Assembly: GCA_024036415.1 (NCBI GenBank)
Contig: JAMWET010000805.1
Span: 227,501-291,500 of the forward strand
Origin: Prochilodus magdalenae
Lineage: Eukaryota; Chordata; Actinopteri; Characiformes; Prochilodontidae
Direction: 5' to 3'
DNA length: 64,000 bases
Numbering within the stretch: the stretch's first letter is position 1; each line of letters opens with the position of its first letter. The position numbers and the translations under genes were made by a program. Positions 49,744-59,992 of this stretch are shown here, piece after piece. The notes beneath the pieces are model-generated. The model had not been told where the DNA came from and made no database searches. It worked only from the letters and a program-made list of their open reading frames with translations.

Positions 49744-50158
49744 GGTACCACTTTAGAATAAGGCTACCTTAATAAGGAGTTTATGAATGGTTTAGAAAGA
49801 GTTTACTAATGGTTATAAATTAAGTTATAAACATCTTAAAATCATTAATACGCAGTTACAACACATAAATAAGATGGGCAACAGTGACCTGTTGCTAGTC
49901 TAACAGTGAACACACATATATACTGTTACTGCTCAGATTTGAATGTTTACTGATCTTACTTCATCTTTTTCATCAGTCATTCAACTCTGTCAGCTTCAAT
50001 TCATTTTCAGATACATCATTTGGAGGAGCTCATTTTTGTTTATTAATGTGTTATAACTGATTATTAATACTTTGTAAAGTGTTTATGACCTAACTGATAA
50101 GTCATAATAGCCTATTTTTAAACCATTTATAAAGGTAGCCTTATTCTAAAGTGGTACC
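49744..50158. mobile_element. MITE, about 415 bp, 27-bp inverted ends
   Basis: GGTACCACTTTAGAATAAGG plus CTACCTT at the left is the exact complement of AAGGTAGCCTTATTCTAAAG plus TGGTACC at the right. The interior is rich in TTATAA-like motifs and has no reading frame. The superfamily is not assigned. Confidence 0.85.
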
Positions 50159-50389
50159 AAGTGTTATCTTGTCTTATCTTGAATGACTTTACAGTGGTGG
50201 TGATAGGAACCAGGGGTCATGATACCTTCAAGCCAAAAGTCATTATATTGACTTTCATAAATGACCAGTGAACCTACAGGAGTTGTATGTTGTTACTGTC
50301 CTGTGTTTATACTGTGATGAACTCCTTACAGTGGTCACTGGTTTCCCTGGTAACAATGACTGAGCTTCATTCAGACTTTCAGGTTCATG

Positions 50390-50602
50390 TTTTATTGATA
50401 ATCTCGTCTGACTCTCTGCTGTGGACCAGAGGAGGACGGGTTCCCCTTTTGAGTCTTGGCTCCTCGAGATTTCCTCCTCTTGCTCTGAGGGAGTCTTTCT
50501 TACCATTGTGGTCCTTGGCTTGCTCATTGGGAGTTTGGGCCCAGATTCTCTGTAAAGCTGCTTTGGTGTAAAATCGCTCTGTGAATAAACTTGACTTGAC
50601 TT
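50390..50602 (+). mobile_element. Retroposon 3' tail ending in TTGAC repeats
   Basis: It contains GAGGAGGACGGGTTCCCC, TCCTCCTCTTGCTCTGAGGG, CTGTAAAGCTGCTTTGGTG and ends TAAACTTGACTTGACTTGG. I recognise this as a widespread fish retroposon tail; its clade was not determined. Confidence 0.6.
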
Positions 50603-50850
50603 GGCTGTCCAAAGGAAAACAAATATCTCCAAAACGACAGCTTTACAGGACAGGCCAAAAACCTTATGTAGTTTGAATGGAAGTCAATGGAACCAGACTT
50701 TTTTTCAAGGACTTTTGGGGAATTTCTGTGGGTCCATTTATCCTAACGTTTGTACACAGTCTAAACAGCAACTGCTGTGTTCAAATGATGCATTAAAGTA
50801 AAAATCAACAAAAATGGAGATACATGTTTTTCATTGGACAGTGATGATAT
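50603..50850. mobile_element. MITE family with CTGTCCAA ends, copy 1
   Basis: Inverted ends: GCTGTCCAAAGGAAAACAAA..TATCTCC at the left, GGAGATACATGTTTTTCATT..GGACAG at the right. The interior shares GAAGTCAATGGAACCAGAC and TTCAAATGATGCAT with the copy at 63698. Confidence 0.85.
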
Positions 50851-50851
50851 G

Positions 50852-51068
50852 TGGTTGGGTAGCTCAGCGGATATCACCACTAACAGCCAAGTAGCCACCA
50901 CCACACGTGGGAGACTGGGGTTCGAATCCCGGTCTGGGTGATGCTGTGCTACACCAATAAGAGTCCTTGGGCAAGGCTCCTAACACTACATTGGCCCACC
51001 TGTAATGTGATTAACCTTGTAAGTCGCTCTGGAGAAGAGCGTCAGCTAAATGCCAGAAACGTAAATGA
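50852..51068 (+). mobile_element. tRNA-derived SINE, family 2
   Basis: Box A GGGTAGCTCAGCGG, box B GGTTCGAATCCCGG, then AAGAGTCCTTGGGCAAGGC and AAGTCGCTCTGGAGAAGAGC, ending in AAATGCCAGAAACGTAAATG. It starts immediately after the MITE that ends at 50850. The body is not a functional tRNA gene. Confidence 0.85.
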
Positions 51069-51452
51069 TACGTAGTGTTGATATTGATATAATAATCATT
51101 ATCAGGTAAAAATGATATTTTCTTTGGAAAGTATTTTGCCATTAGGCAAATAAAATGCTTTAGACCAAAACCAAAAGATCATAACCACTACAGACCAAAA
51201 ACTCAGTCATAAGGCAACATATATTTACAACCACTAGCTTTCCATAAGGCTTTCCATTATTTAGACGTTTGGTTCCCATCACCACCACTGTGAAAAATTC
51301 AGACTCATTAGATTTCTTCAGAGCATGTTGCATCACACCATTAACCCAAAGGCTGTATTTATGTCAAGATTTAATTTTGCATAAGTATTAAAGCCTGAAG
51401 TTCTCTTATAAGACCAAGCTTGTTCCTCATGGGTTGTCTTTGTCTACCTCAG

Positions 51453-51553
51453 ACGTCAGAAGAAGAATTGTTCGGAAATAACGAAGAGACGCCGGCGTTC
51501 GCAGAGTTCCTTAGCACGCTAGGAGACAACATCGAGCTGCAGGACTTTAAAGG
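51453..51553 (+). CDS. rap1gap2: rap1gap2 exon 9 ([20 protein letters not shown])
   Basis: 101 nt. Acceptor TTTGTCTACCTCAG, donor AAAGG|GTGACT. It has 33 codons from [20 protein letters not shown] to IELQDFK, then GG beginning a glycine codon completed by exon 10. LFGNNEE is the RAP1GAP2 form, and RAP1GAP has LFSTNEE. The stretch lies in the catalytic domain, where acidic and hydrophobic positions are conserved across the family. Confidence 0.94.
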
Positions 51554-53086
51554 GTGACTCACTGTAACCCAACACATGCCACTTATACACTTAATTAGGC
51601 CTTCAAGTACATGTTCATTACATCTATTACACACTAAGCTCTTCGTTAAGGCCATTATATAATTATGCTTTAATTGAGGTTATTACAGTCAATCAATGCT
51701 ACAACCTTAAAGCTGATCATATATACTCCAAGGCTACTTTGTTGGAAACACCAGTCTAGCACCGGCTAGAACCTTCATTGCTCTCAGAGCAGCCTACATT
51801 TTTTATAGGATGGATTAAGGTGTTGGAAACATTCCCTAAAAATTCTAGTCTGTGTTTACTGGAACACATTATGTAAGTCCTCTAAACTTGTTGTCATATT
51901 TGTAGAACCAGTTTGAGATGACATTGTGGCAAGCAGGTATTAAATGATGGGTAAATAGGGCCCATAAATGGATACACATGGTCAGTAACAATACTCTGTG
52001 GAATTCAAACAAAGCTTAATTGATACTGAGATTCAATGTACGGCATCATCCCTTACATTTACCACAAATCTCCATATACTCTGGCAGAAGTTAAGATCTA
52101 TCAGACCTCAGATCAGACATCAGGTGAGGTTTTTCCTGTCTTCAGCTGTAGATTCCTGCTGTACTGTCAGGAATGTTGCCTGGTTTGGTCTTTTTCTGTT
52201 GTAGCCCATCGACATTTTAAGGTTCTGAAATGCTTTGCTAATTGCTACTATCGTAAAGTCTGGTCATTTTAGCTTCTGGTCAGCTAGAACCTGTCTATCC
52301 ATTCTCCTCTGAAACCCTCGCAACAACAGAAAACTCTCAACTCTTAAAATACCAGGAGATGAGCAGTTTCCCGAAACCAATCGCAGTCAAAGTCATTTTT
52401 TCCTATTCCGACATGTGACATGAGCATCACCTGAAGCTCTTGACTTGCATCCACAGGTTTAATGCATCGTACTTTTGCCACACGATTGACTAATTGTGAC
52501 TAAGCAGATGTTCAGGTGTTTCCAATAAAGTGGCCACTACGTGTATGTTCTTCCTTCATTTTCAGGCTTCCCACTCCCTTGTGTAGTGTTTTCCACAGGT
52601 CATTCATTTATGGCTTCTGCACTCCAGTAGTGCTCTAAATACCAGCTCGACACTTATCCAGCTAACGGCTGAATATGAATCACGTTCTATTCAACATGCA
52701 TACTTTATATATTCTATTAAATTTAATGCAGCATTTGGGGGTAGAAGCCACTATTTCATGACCCACATAGTGCACTACTTAGGGAGTGGGAAGCCATTTG
52801 GGATTCAGTCCTAGTTAAACCGTTTGTCCCCATTTAATATTAATGTTGTAACTTATCTACAAACATGTCAGGATAAGAACCAGCTGTGCTAAGTTTAGGG
52901 TTGGAGGGGTCGGGGTTAAGGTGGATGATATACAGTACAGAGATCGTATCGATATGCAGTTGAGGGGTTGAATTTAATACAATAGGGCCAGAGATGTCAG
53001 TTAATAGTAAGAGGGTCTGCAGTGCATCTGCAGTGGGCCACTAAGAATATGGCACTTTAATGACTGTAGGATGTTTTGGTTCTCAG
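51554..53086. other. Intron 9 (1.5 kb)
   Basis: It contains a decayed, reversed non-coding copy of the Tc1-like family seen in the intron 5 hairpin (about 52190-52545). It ends in a TTTCCAATAAAGTGGCCAC end motif and includes the same CTGAAGCTCTTGAC segment. A related end appears near 51740-51840. The remaining sequence is unassigned. Confidence 0.55.
52190..52545 (-). mobile_element. Non-coding piece of the hairpin-arm Tc1 family
   Basis: Reverse-oriented 5' portion of the same fish Tc1-like family: GGTTCTGAAATGCTTTGCTA, CCAGGAGATGAGCAGTTTCC, CTGAAGCTCTTGACTTGCAT and terminal CAATAAAGTGGCCACTACGT. No transposase frame remains open. Confidence 0.6.
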
Positions 53087-53216
53087 GTTCCGTGGGGGTC
53101 TGGACGTGTCTCATGGGCAGACAGGCTCTCAGTCTGTCTACACGGTGTTCCGCAACAGAGAAATCATGTTCCATGTCTCCACTAAACTTCCCTTCACAGA
53201 AGGAGATGTGCAGCAG
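53087..53216 (+). CDS. rap1gap2: rap1gap2 exon 10 ([23 protein letters not shown])
   Basis: 130 nt. Acceptor TTTTGGTTCTCAG, donor CAG|GTAAAC. The first base completes the glycine split from exon 9, then 43 codons. [19 protein letters not shown] and [13 protein letters not shown] are near-identical to both human paralogues. This is the central beta-sheet region of the catalytic domain, among the most conserved stretches of Rap1GAP proteins. Confidence 0.96.
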
Positions 53217-53682
53217 GTAAACCACATGCTTCCATCAGATAGCCCTGTTCACGTTCTCGGTGTGTTCCTCACTTCACATTTCCATACATCATTGGTTCCC
53301 TGGTTCTTTTGTCCTGCCATACCCCTGCGCTGCAGATCATCCCTAACCAGGTTTCCATCCATCTGTCAAATGAAATTTAAACCGTGTAACTGAATTGTCT
53401 CAAAACATTATGCTAATTAGGGTGTGTTTCCTTGAGCACTATAAAAGAGAATCAAACTCATTATGTAACATCAGTAACAGCACTTCTAAGCAATGGACTG
53501 ATCTTACAGACACAGCTTTAACGCTGTTACTGTTTGGTGAGTTCCATGGCTATTTTACTCTGGCAAACATAACAGCTCAGGACATGTCCAGTAACCAGAC
53601 ACTTGTTTGTTTACTGTATGATATCAGATACTAATAGTAATTCTTTTATAGCCCTGTTATGTTTATGTATATACGCCCATCG

Positions 53683-54285
53683 TCAAAAAAATAGTTGCAC
53701 CCAGAATATGGACAATATGAATTGAGCTACACATACAGAAGTAGTGTCTCTCAGTGTGGCATTGGGCTGCCAGGGTTGCTAAAGCAGCATGCCAAATGTC
53801 TCGGCATGGGGTTGTAGAGGTTCCTAATGGTGTCCTGTGATCATCCATCCCTGGCAGCTTGAATGTTACCACACAGTTCCAGATGTGTGACCACGGTGCC
53901 TCCGCTCAGGGATTTGTTGGTCATCTCCACCAAGACAAAAGTGGGTCTGATCACTGATGATGATCCGCTGACATGCTGAGTCACTCCATAACAGGCACGA
54001 CATCATTGCGGTCTTTGATAATGTTGATGACAGTTGTCGTAACAGTCTGCATGTATGTAGTCCTGCGTCGTGCAGCCATCTGCCAATGGTGCTGGCACTA
54101 TGAGGGCATCACTCTGAATGTCTGGAATCGTGGCTGTTGGGTTAGTAGGGTACAGTGATAAGCCCCGCCCATGCTTTCGTTACATGCAAGGTCCGAGTGT
54201 GAAACTTGAATCATTTGCTTGTCTCACAATGCCAAACCTACCCACTAGGTGTTATTCCTGTCGGTTGATTGCTTCTGGGTGCAAC
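53683..54285 (-). mobile_element. Family C Tc1-like transposon, copy in intron 10
   Basis: Inverted ends near 53685-53705 (AAATAGTTGCACCCA) and 54265-54285 (TGGGTGCAACTATTTG). On the minus strand the FKLPGMDDHRTPLG frame is the shifted version of the AWDGLSQDT segment seen in copy 1. The transposase core is largely deleted. Confidence 0.7.
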
Positions 54286-54322
54286 TATTTGTACAACTGT
54301 TCATTTTTTATATATGTATATA

Positions 54323-54854
54323 CAGGGGTTGGACAATGAAACTGAAACACCTGTCATTTTAGTGTGGGAGGTCTCATGGCTAAATTGGACCAGCCTGGTG
54401 GCCAATCTTCATTAATTGCACATTGCACCAGTAAGAGCAGAGTGTGAAGGTTCAGTTAGCAGGTAAGAGCACAGTTCTGCTCAAAATACTGCAATGCACA
54501 CAACATTATGGGTGACATACCAGAGTTCAAAAGAGGACAAACTGTTGGTGCACGTCTTGCTGGCGCATCTGTGACCAAGACAGCAAGTCTTTGTGATGTA
54601 TCAAGAGCCACGGTATCCAGGGTAATGTCAGCATACCACCAAGAAGGACGAACCTCCACCAGCATCACGTGGTGACCTGGCCACTATCCTGCAAGAAGAA
54701 TGGCTTAAACTCCCTCTGACGACTGTGCAGGACTTGTATATGTCATTCCCAAGACAAACTGATGCTGTATTGGCCGCAAAAGGAGGCCCTACACCATACT
54801 AATAAATGATTGTGGTCTAAAACCAGGTGTTTTAGTTTCTTTGTACAACCCCTG
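54323..54854 (+). mobile_element. Tc1-derived element family A, copy 4
   Basis: In intron 10, with TA on both sides. Same structure as copy 3. The right inverted end has extra mutations (TTTCTTTGTACAACCCCTG). Confidence 0.87.
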
Positions 54855-55100
54855 TATGTAGGAAATGGTCAGGTGTCCACAAACTTTTGACAATAAAGTA
54901 TGTATATGATTCAATTTTTTATGACTTTTGTTATGGGTTGGTATTTTCTACGTTAGAAACTGTCTGTGAAAACAGTGTCATGTGGTAGAGTAAGTGTTCT
55001 TGTTCTACTATGTACCCAGTGTAGTAGTGTAACCGCGGTTTAGGGAAGTGAAGATGTTGTAGTTGAACGTTTGTGATATATCTTGTTCTGTGTCTTGCAG

Positions 55101-55256
55101 CTGCAGAGAAAGAGGCACATTGGGAATGATATTGTGGCTGCAGTCTTTCAGGAAGAGCCTACACCATTTGTCCCTGACATGATTGCCTCTAACTTTCTCC
55201 ACGCATACGTGCTGGTGCAGGCGGAAAACCCCTGCACTGACCACACCACCTACAAG
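55101..55256 (+). CDS. rap1gap2: rap1gap2 exon 11 (catalytic HIGND exon)
   Basis: 156 nt, 52 codons, phase 0. Acceptor GTGTCTTGCAG, donor AAG|GTAATG. It starts [19 protein letters not shown] and continues [20 protein letters not shown]. Rap1GAP uses an asparagine thumb (Asn290 in human RAP1GAP) in the HIGND helix in place of a Ras-type arginine finger. That asparagine is intact here, codon AAT at 55125-55127. This indicates a catalytically competent GAP. The end of the exon, [12 protein letters not shown], is the variable loop. Confidence 0.96.
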
Positions 55257-57031
55257 GTAATGCTGAGATTATAGATAGCCTGATCAAGTTGTAACCCTGA
55301 CGTGATACCCTGTTTACATCTGGATTGTGTCCTGATAAGATTTCAGCCATATGTATTTCCACTCTGGTTAGTCGGACTGAAATCTTAGTGCTGTGTGGGA
55401 CAGATTATGCAAATCCACTTGCTATGTTGCAACCAATTAGAAACTGTTTAGAAACTCAGTTTAGCCTCTAAAGTCTGCAGTTTGTTTTTTGGACAGTGAT
55501 GTCCGTCTGTATTTCTGTTAAGCAGTTTCCTTCATCCAGTCCCTAACCAGGTGCATCCCAGTGACATACTGCATGGGCAGGAGTTTGGGTAGAACTTGAA
55601 GGGGTTTTGGGTATACTGGGAGAAGTCTGGGTTGTACTGTGGGTGGATTTTGTTTGTACTGGGAAGGTTTTGTGTTGTACTGGAAGGGCATTGATTAAAC
55701 TGGGAGGAGTTTGGATTGTACTGTGAGGGGTTTGGGTTGTACTGGGTATGGTTTGGATTATGCTGTGAGGGGTTTTGTGTTATACTGGTAGGGCATTGAT
55801 TAAACTGGGAGGAGTTTAGATTGTACTGTGAGGGGTTTGGGTTGTACTGGGTATGGTTTGGATTATGCTGTGAGGGGTTTGGATTGTACTGGTAGGGTTT
55901 GTTGTATTGGTAGGGGATTGGTTGTACTGGGAGGGGTTTGGATTATGCTGTGAGGTGATTTGGTTGCAGTGGGTATGGTTTGGATTATGCTGTGAGGGAT
56001 TTGGATTGTACTGCTAGGGGTTTGTGGCACTGGGAGGAGTTTGGGTTGTACTAGTAAGGGTTTGTGGTACTGGGAGGAGTTTGGGTTGTACTAGTAGGGG
56101 TCTGTGGTACTGGGAGGAGTTTGGGTTGTACAAGTAAGGGTTTGTAGTACTGGGAGGAGTTTGGGTTGTACTAGTAGGGGTTTGGGTTGTACTAGTAGCG
56201 GTTTGTGATACTGGGAGGAGTTTGGGTTGTACTAGTAGGGGTTTGTGGTACTGGGAGGAGTTTGGGTTGTACTAGTAGGGGTTTGTGGTACTGGGAGGAG
56301 TTTGGGTTGTACTAGTAGGGGTTTGTGGTACTGGGAGGAGTTTGGGTTGTACTAGTAGGGGTTTGTAATACTGGGAGGAGAGTGGGTTGTACTGAGAGGG
56401 GTTTGTAGTACTGGGAGGAGTTTGGGTTGTACTAGTAGGGGTTTGTGGTACTGGGAGGAGTTTGGGTTGTACTAGTAAGGGTTTGTGGTACTGGGAGGAG
56501 TTTGGGTTGTACTAGTAGGGGTTTGTGGTACTGGGAGGAGAGTGGGTTGTACTAGTAGGGGTTTGTGGTACTGGGAGGAGTTTGGGTTGTACTAGTAGGG
56601 GTTTGTGGTACTGGGAGGAGAGTGGGTTGTACTGAGAGGGGTTGTGTTTTGGGGAAATGTCTACACATATGCTGCTATAACATGTGCATTTACACTTGCA
56701 TGTTAATGTGGTTTGGCTTTATAAAACATAATCCTGATATTCAAGATGCATAAAGAGATCAGGTAGGGGGTCTAAGTTGTTTAGCTCTGAGTTTCTGATT
56801 AAACTAAGGACTGAATCAGTAGATATTCTAGCTATAAATTTGCACTGTAGATATTTCTAGTAAACTGTGGGTTTATGAAAATAGATTCGGTTAGTCTCAA
56901 TACAGTTTATGGACGTTCATTGAAATATGCCTAGTTGGGCATTAGACTAGATTGAATCCAGTGTTAGTGTCCAAACAACCCAGCAGATTTAAAAAAAAGT
57001 GGAGTGATTTACATGTTTACTTGCATTGCAG
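55257..57031. other. Intron 11 (1.8 kb), mostly a 40-bp minisatellite
   Basis: The first about 300 nt are unremarkable. From about 55575 to 56645 a G-rich tandem array fills the intron. The last about 390 nt before the acceptor have no recognised element. Confidence 0.8.
55575..56645. repeat. 40-bp G-rich minisatellite in intron 11
   Basis: The dominant unit is GGTACTGGGAGGAGTTTGGG followed by TTGTACTAGTAGGGGTTTGT, 40 bp, in about 15 well-ordered copies from about 56030. Before that (55575-56030) copies are degenerate and of variable length. Every unit has several runs of three or four G on the sense strand. Confidence 0.93.
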
Positions 57032-57103
57032 GTTTCTGTCACGGCCCGTGAGGACGTGCCCCCGTTCGGTCCACCACTGCCAAACCCTGCAGTGTTTAAG
57101 AAG
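57032..57103 (+). CDS. rap1gap2: rap1gap2 exon 12 ([24 protein letters not shown])
   Basis: 72 nt, 24 codons, phase 0. Acceptor TTACTTGCATTGCAG, donor AAG|GTGAGA running into a short GA repeat. It reads [21 protein letters not shown] followed by FKK. VSVTAR.DVP.FGPPLP is conserved in both human paralogues. It encodes the edge of the catalytic domain. Confidence 0.95.
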
Positions 57104-57202
57104 GTGAGAGAGAGAGATGAAGGCTGTGTCATATTCACTTAGTCCTGCATGTGCGTTAGTGGACAAACAAGATGGTGACCAAGCTGATTTTTCTCCTCTC
57201 AG
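57104..57202. other. Intron 12 (99 nt)
   Basis: A minimal fish intron. Its acceptor has a compact pyrimidine tract (TTTTTCTCCTCTCAG). No mobile element is present, unlike every larger intron in the window. Confidence 0.9.
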
Positions 57203-57289
57203 GGTCCCGAGTTCCGAGAGTTTCTGCTGACAAAACTGATCAATGCAGAAAACGCCTGCTACAAGTCTGACAAGTTCGCCAAGTTGGAG
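57203..57289 (+). CDS. rap1gap2: rap1gap2 exon 13 ([21 protein letters not shown])
   Basis: 87 nt, 29 codons, phase 0. Donor GAG|GTGAGC. It reads [20 protein letters not shown] then [27 protein letters not shown] closes the Rap_GAP domain and matches human RAP1GAP2 (which has [11 protein letters not shown]) better than RAP1GAP (YACYKAEKFAKLE). Confidence 0.95.
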
Positions 57290-58923
57290 GTGAGCAGGAG
57301 CTACACTGCATAAACATACCAGTACATCTCTCTTCACCTGTATTTTCTTATTTGAGCAACAACCACAGTAAGATCAAACAGATATTAAGCTCACTGGCCC
57401 AAAAATATGCCACCTGTGACTGAAATATGCCTAGTAGTGTGTAATACCTCCACGAGTGCCAGTAACAGCTGGGAGTTGATTTGGTTTCTGGATGTGGCCC
57501 ACATCAGTGTTCACCCACTCTTGAATGAAAGAACTGTGCAGTTGGGCCAAATTTGGTGGGTGCCTTCCCTGGCACAATTCTGAGGTGAGTTTCCTGTAGA
57601 CTGGGATTCGTGTCACTGCTGGTAGACCCGTATGACCGTATGCTTCCGTACACCTGCAGATTCAGCTACTTCCGTCACCGTATCGTTAACATTTTCCACA
57701 CATGGAATGAGGCATTCACTGCACTGTAGCACCTCTTCTCAGTCTACAAGTCCATCATCCTCATGCAATGCCATTTGTAGGAGCCTGAATATACTACCAC
57801 CTTAAACACACTCATGTTTTAGACCTGTGAGTTTATGAGGACCTTGAGTGAGAAATTCTTTTCCTGTGGTTTGTATTCTGAATGTATTATCTGACTGTAC
57901 ACTACACCTTTGAATAGGGCTAGCATTGTTGAGACTGTAGCTATTATTCATGCCTGGAGGTCAAAGGCTGCTTTATTAGCCACAGGGTTATTAGCCAATT
58001 AGGGTTAAGCTCTGTGTCTGAAACACAGTTCAGTAAAGCTGGAAGCATGCTTTATGTCGCCTTTGATGTTTGTCTTGGAAATGGTTTGGTAAAAACTTAT
58101 TTTACACTATTTTACCCCTACCCCAAGTGTAGTTAATCACCCAAGAAATTTAGTTTAGCACTCAAGCTACGAGGCTAAAGTTGCTAACAAACACTAGACG
58201 TCAAGAGTCACCCAAATACATATACATCCCGAAAAGTTAAATCAATCAATTCAAACCTCATTCTTCTTAATTAAATGTTTGCATAGGCAAGTGGGTGTGG
58301 TTAAGTTCACAGTATGACTTACTGTAAACTATAGAAACAGAAAAACTTCAAAATGTAGGTAAAGGCTGTCATCTTTGACAACAAGTATTGAACTCTGACT
58401 CCTACCCCTTGTGTATACACACACACATACACACCGTGCAGGCATATGGGTTTTTTTGTTGGCTTATTTCATAAACATGTTTCTTTAGTTTCAACCATTA
58501 AAGCTTTTCAGCTCTTAATAAATTGCTGCTTAATAAAGAACCTGCCAACATCTCCAGCATCCATGTGCCTGTGTGACGTGTGTATGGAAATGGGGGTCAT
58601 GATTTGGCACAACATCTGTTATTTAGCTCACAGTAAGTTGCAGTTTGTCCTATACCACATCAACAAGTCTGTACAACCTTAAAGAAGACTTGGGTGACTA
58701 TTGAGTTCTACTGTCTGTTAGCTGCGTCAACCCTGTTACTTCATTTCTAAGCCAAAGAAGCAAAAATTAGGAACCAAGTATCTCGGCTGATGGACGACGT
58801 CCACAGTAAATGGAAAATTATGACAATTACTTTTTCAGAGAAATCATTCCTGACTGCAGCAGGGAGTCCTTGTATAAATAAACAAGTGTATCTAAATGAA
58901 CTTTGCTGATGTGTGTGTTTCAG
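57290..58923. other. Intron 13 (1.6 kb)
   Basis: It holds a minus-orientation Tc1-derived family B element (about 57410-57805). The rest is AT-rich with no recognised feature. Confidence 0.65.
57410..57805 (-). mobile_element. Tc1-derived element family B, copy 2
   Basis: Reverse orientation in intron 13. The minus strand reads VYRKLTSELCQGRHPPNLAQ and then FIQEWVNTDV, and further along the conserved GAATCTGCAGGTGTACGGAAG segment of the helix-turn-helix. It ends in TACTACCACCTTA, the complement of the start of copy 1. Confidence 0.65.
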
Positions 58924-59064
58924 GGGAGGACGCGAGCAGCACTCCTGGATAACCTGCATGATGAGCTGCACAGACAGACCCAAGCTACGCTAGGCTTTGG
59001 CTCAGTTACAGATGAGGATAAACTGGAGAACGGAGGGCATGGAGGTCTGCTGGAGTCTTTTAAG
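58924..59064 (+). CDS. rap1gap2: rap1gap2 exon 14 ([20 protein letters not shown])
   Basis: 141 nt, 47 codons, phase 0. Acceptor GATGTGTGTGTTTCAG, donor AAG|GTGAGT. It begins [20 protein letters not shown] and ends [16 protein letters not shown]. Human RAP1GAP2 has [20 protein letters not shown] and a similar DKFENGGHGGFLESFK end, so most of the helical extension after the catalytic domain is conserved. Confidence 0.95.
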
Positions 59065-59089
59065 GTGAGTCTTTCCACACACTGAAAAA

Positions 59090-59172
59090 TAAAGGTGCCA
59101 AAAGGGTTCTTTGTGTGATGCTGTAGAAGATCCACTTTTGCTTGCATGAAGAATCTTTCAGTGGATGCTTCT

Positions 59173-59214
<42 letters not shown>

Positions 59215-59980
59215 CTTGCGGGTGTGCGGGTGTGCGGGTGTGCGTGCGTGTGTGTGTGTGGAAAGGGCTTTTTTTAAGTTTTAAGAATTGATAGACAGAA
59301 CCCCTAAAGGTAACCCTGACTTTTAAGACTTGCAAGCCTTAAACCAGTGTACCTGTCTAATACCATCTATATATAAAATATTAACTAAATAGGAAAGTTT
59401 GTTTATTGTACATAAAAAAATAAACAAAAACAAACATGGCCAATAGTCAAAAAGGTCCTCTACTAATAGGCCGCCATTGTCACCCAGTGATGCTGATCAT
59501 GTGGCTGCGGTGGAGTCAGTCCTACGAACAAAAGGACAATTTAAGCAGTTCTCTTCGAGTAATGTCACGCTCTAACAAAAGCTGGAAAGGATGAATGATA
59601 TAGCTATTAGATAGAAATGAATTATTTAGCTCGCTCAGCGGATGAAAGAGAGAAAGCAACCGCTGGATGCAGCAACAAAAATGGCATCCTGCTAGTAAAA
59701 TAATTTAGTCTGTCTTAAATGATTTTAAAGTTCTACCTTTTTAAAGATAAAGCTTAATTTATTAAAAGTACTTTTGTGTGATTATGATTTTGTGAAGATA
59801 TTTGAATGGTACTGGACATGTACACCACCTTGGGGCCTATATGTGTTATTAGTCTGGGTTTTAATTTGCTATATATCAGCTGAAGGTCAAAGGTCAGAAA
59901 GATTCCCCAGACTCACACATCTCTTTTTAAAGATGGTTCTATGGCATCGCTTGAGGAACCCTTTGAGGTGATTTTTTAAA
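59090..59980. mobile_element. MITE-like pair of inverted ends around a GT repeat
   Basis: AAAGGGTTCTTTGTGTGATG..CTGTAGAAGATCC near 59099-59131 is the imperfect complement of AGATGGTTCTATGGCATCGC..TTGAGGAACCCTTT near 59932-59966. The interior holds the GT microsatellite 59177-59258. A related fragment lies at about 5070-5110. Confidence 0.6.
59177..59258. repeat. GT microsatellite
   Basis: A pure GT run, then GCGGGTGT units, then GT again. It lies inside the MITE-like element of intron 14. Confidence 0.93.
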
Positions 59981-59992
59981 GAACTTTCAAAA

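Larger units (their letters stand above)
49530..51452. other. Intron 8 (1.9 kb), four stacked mobile elements
   Basis: In order: a MITE with 27-bp inverted ends (49744-50158), a retroposon 3' tail ending in TTGAC repeats (about 50390-50602), a MITE with about 30-bp inverted ends (50603-50850), and directly after it a tRNA-derived SINE (about 50852-51068). The rest, 51070-51440, has no recognised feature. Confidence 0.75.
53217..55100. other. Intron 10 (1.9 kb)
   Basis: It contains a minus-strand Tc1-like family C copy (about 53683-54285) and directly beyond it a family A copy flanked by TA (54323-54854). The first about 450 nt have no recognised feature. Confidence 0.7.

Noticed and set aside
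50852..51068. tRNA gene with good A and B boxes
   Set aside because: The sequence continues as a SINE body shared with two other loci and does not fold as a complete tRNA cloverleaf by eye.
53663..53872. Minus-strand frame FKLPGMDDHRTPLG.. as a gene
   Set aside because: It is a frameshifted reading of the family C transposase C-terminal region, also seen at 8131-8427.
55575..56645. Regular 40-bp repeats resembling a CRISPR array
   Set aside because: The units are directly contiguous with no unique spacers, there are no cas genes, and the locus lies inside a vertebrate intron.
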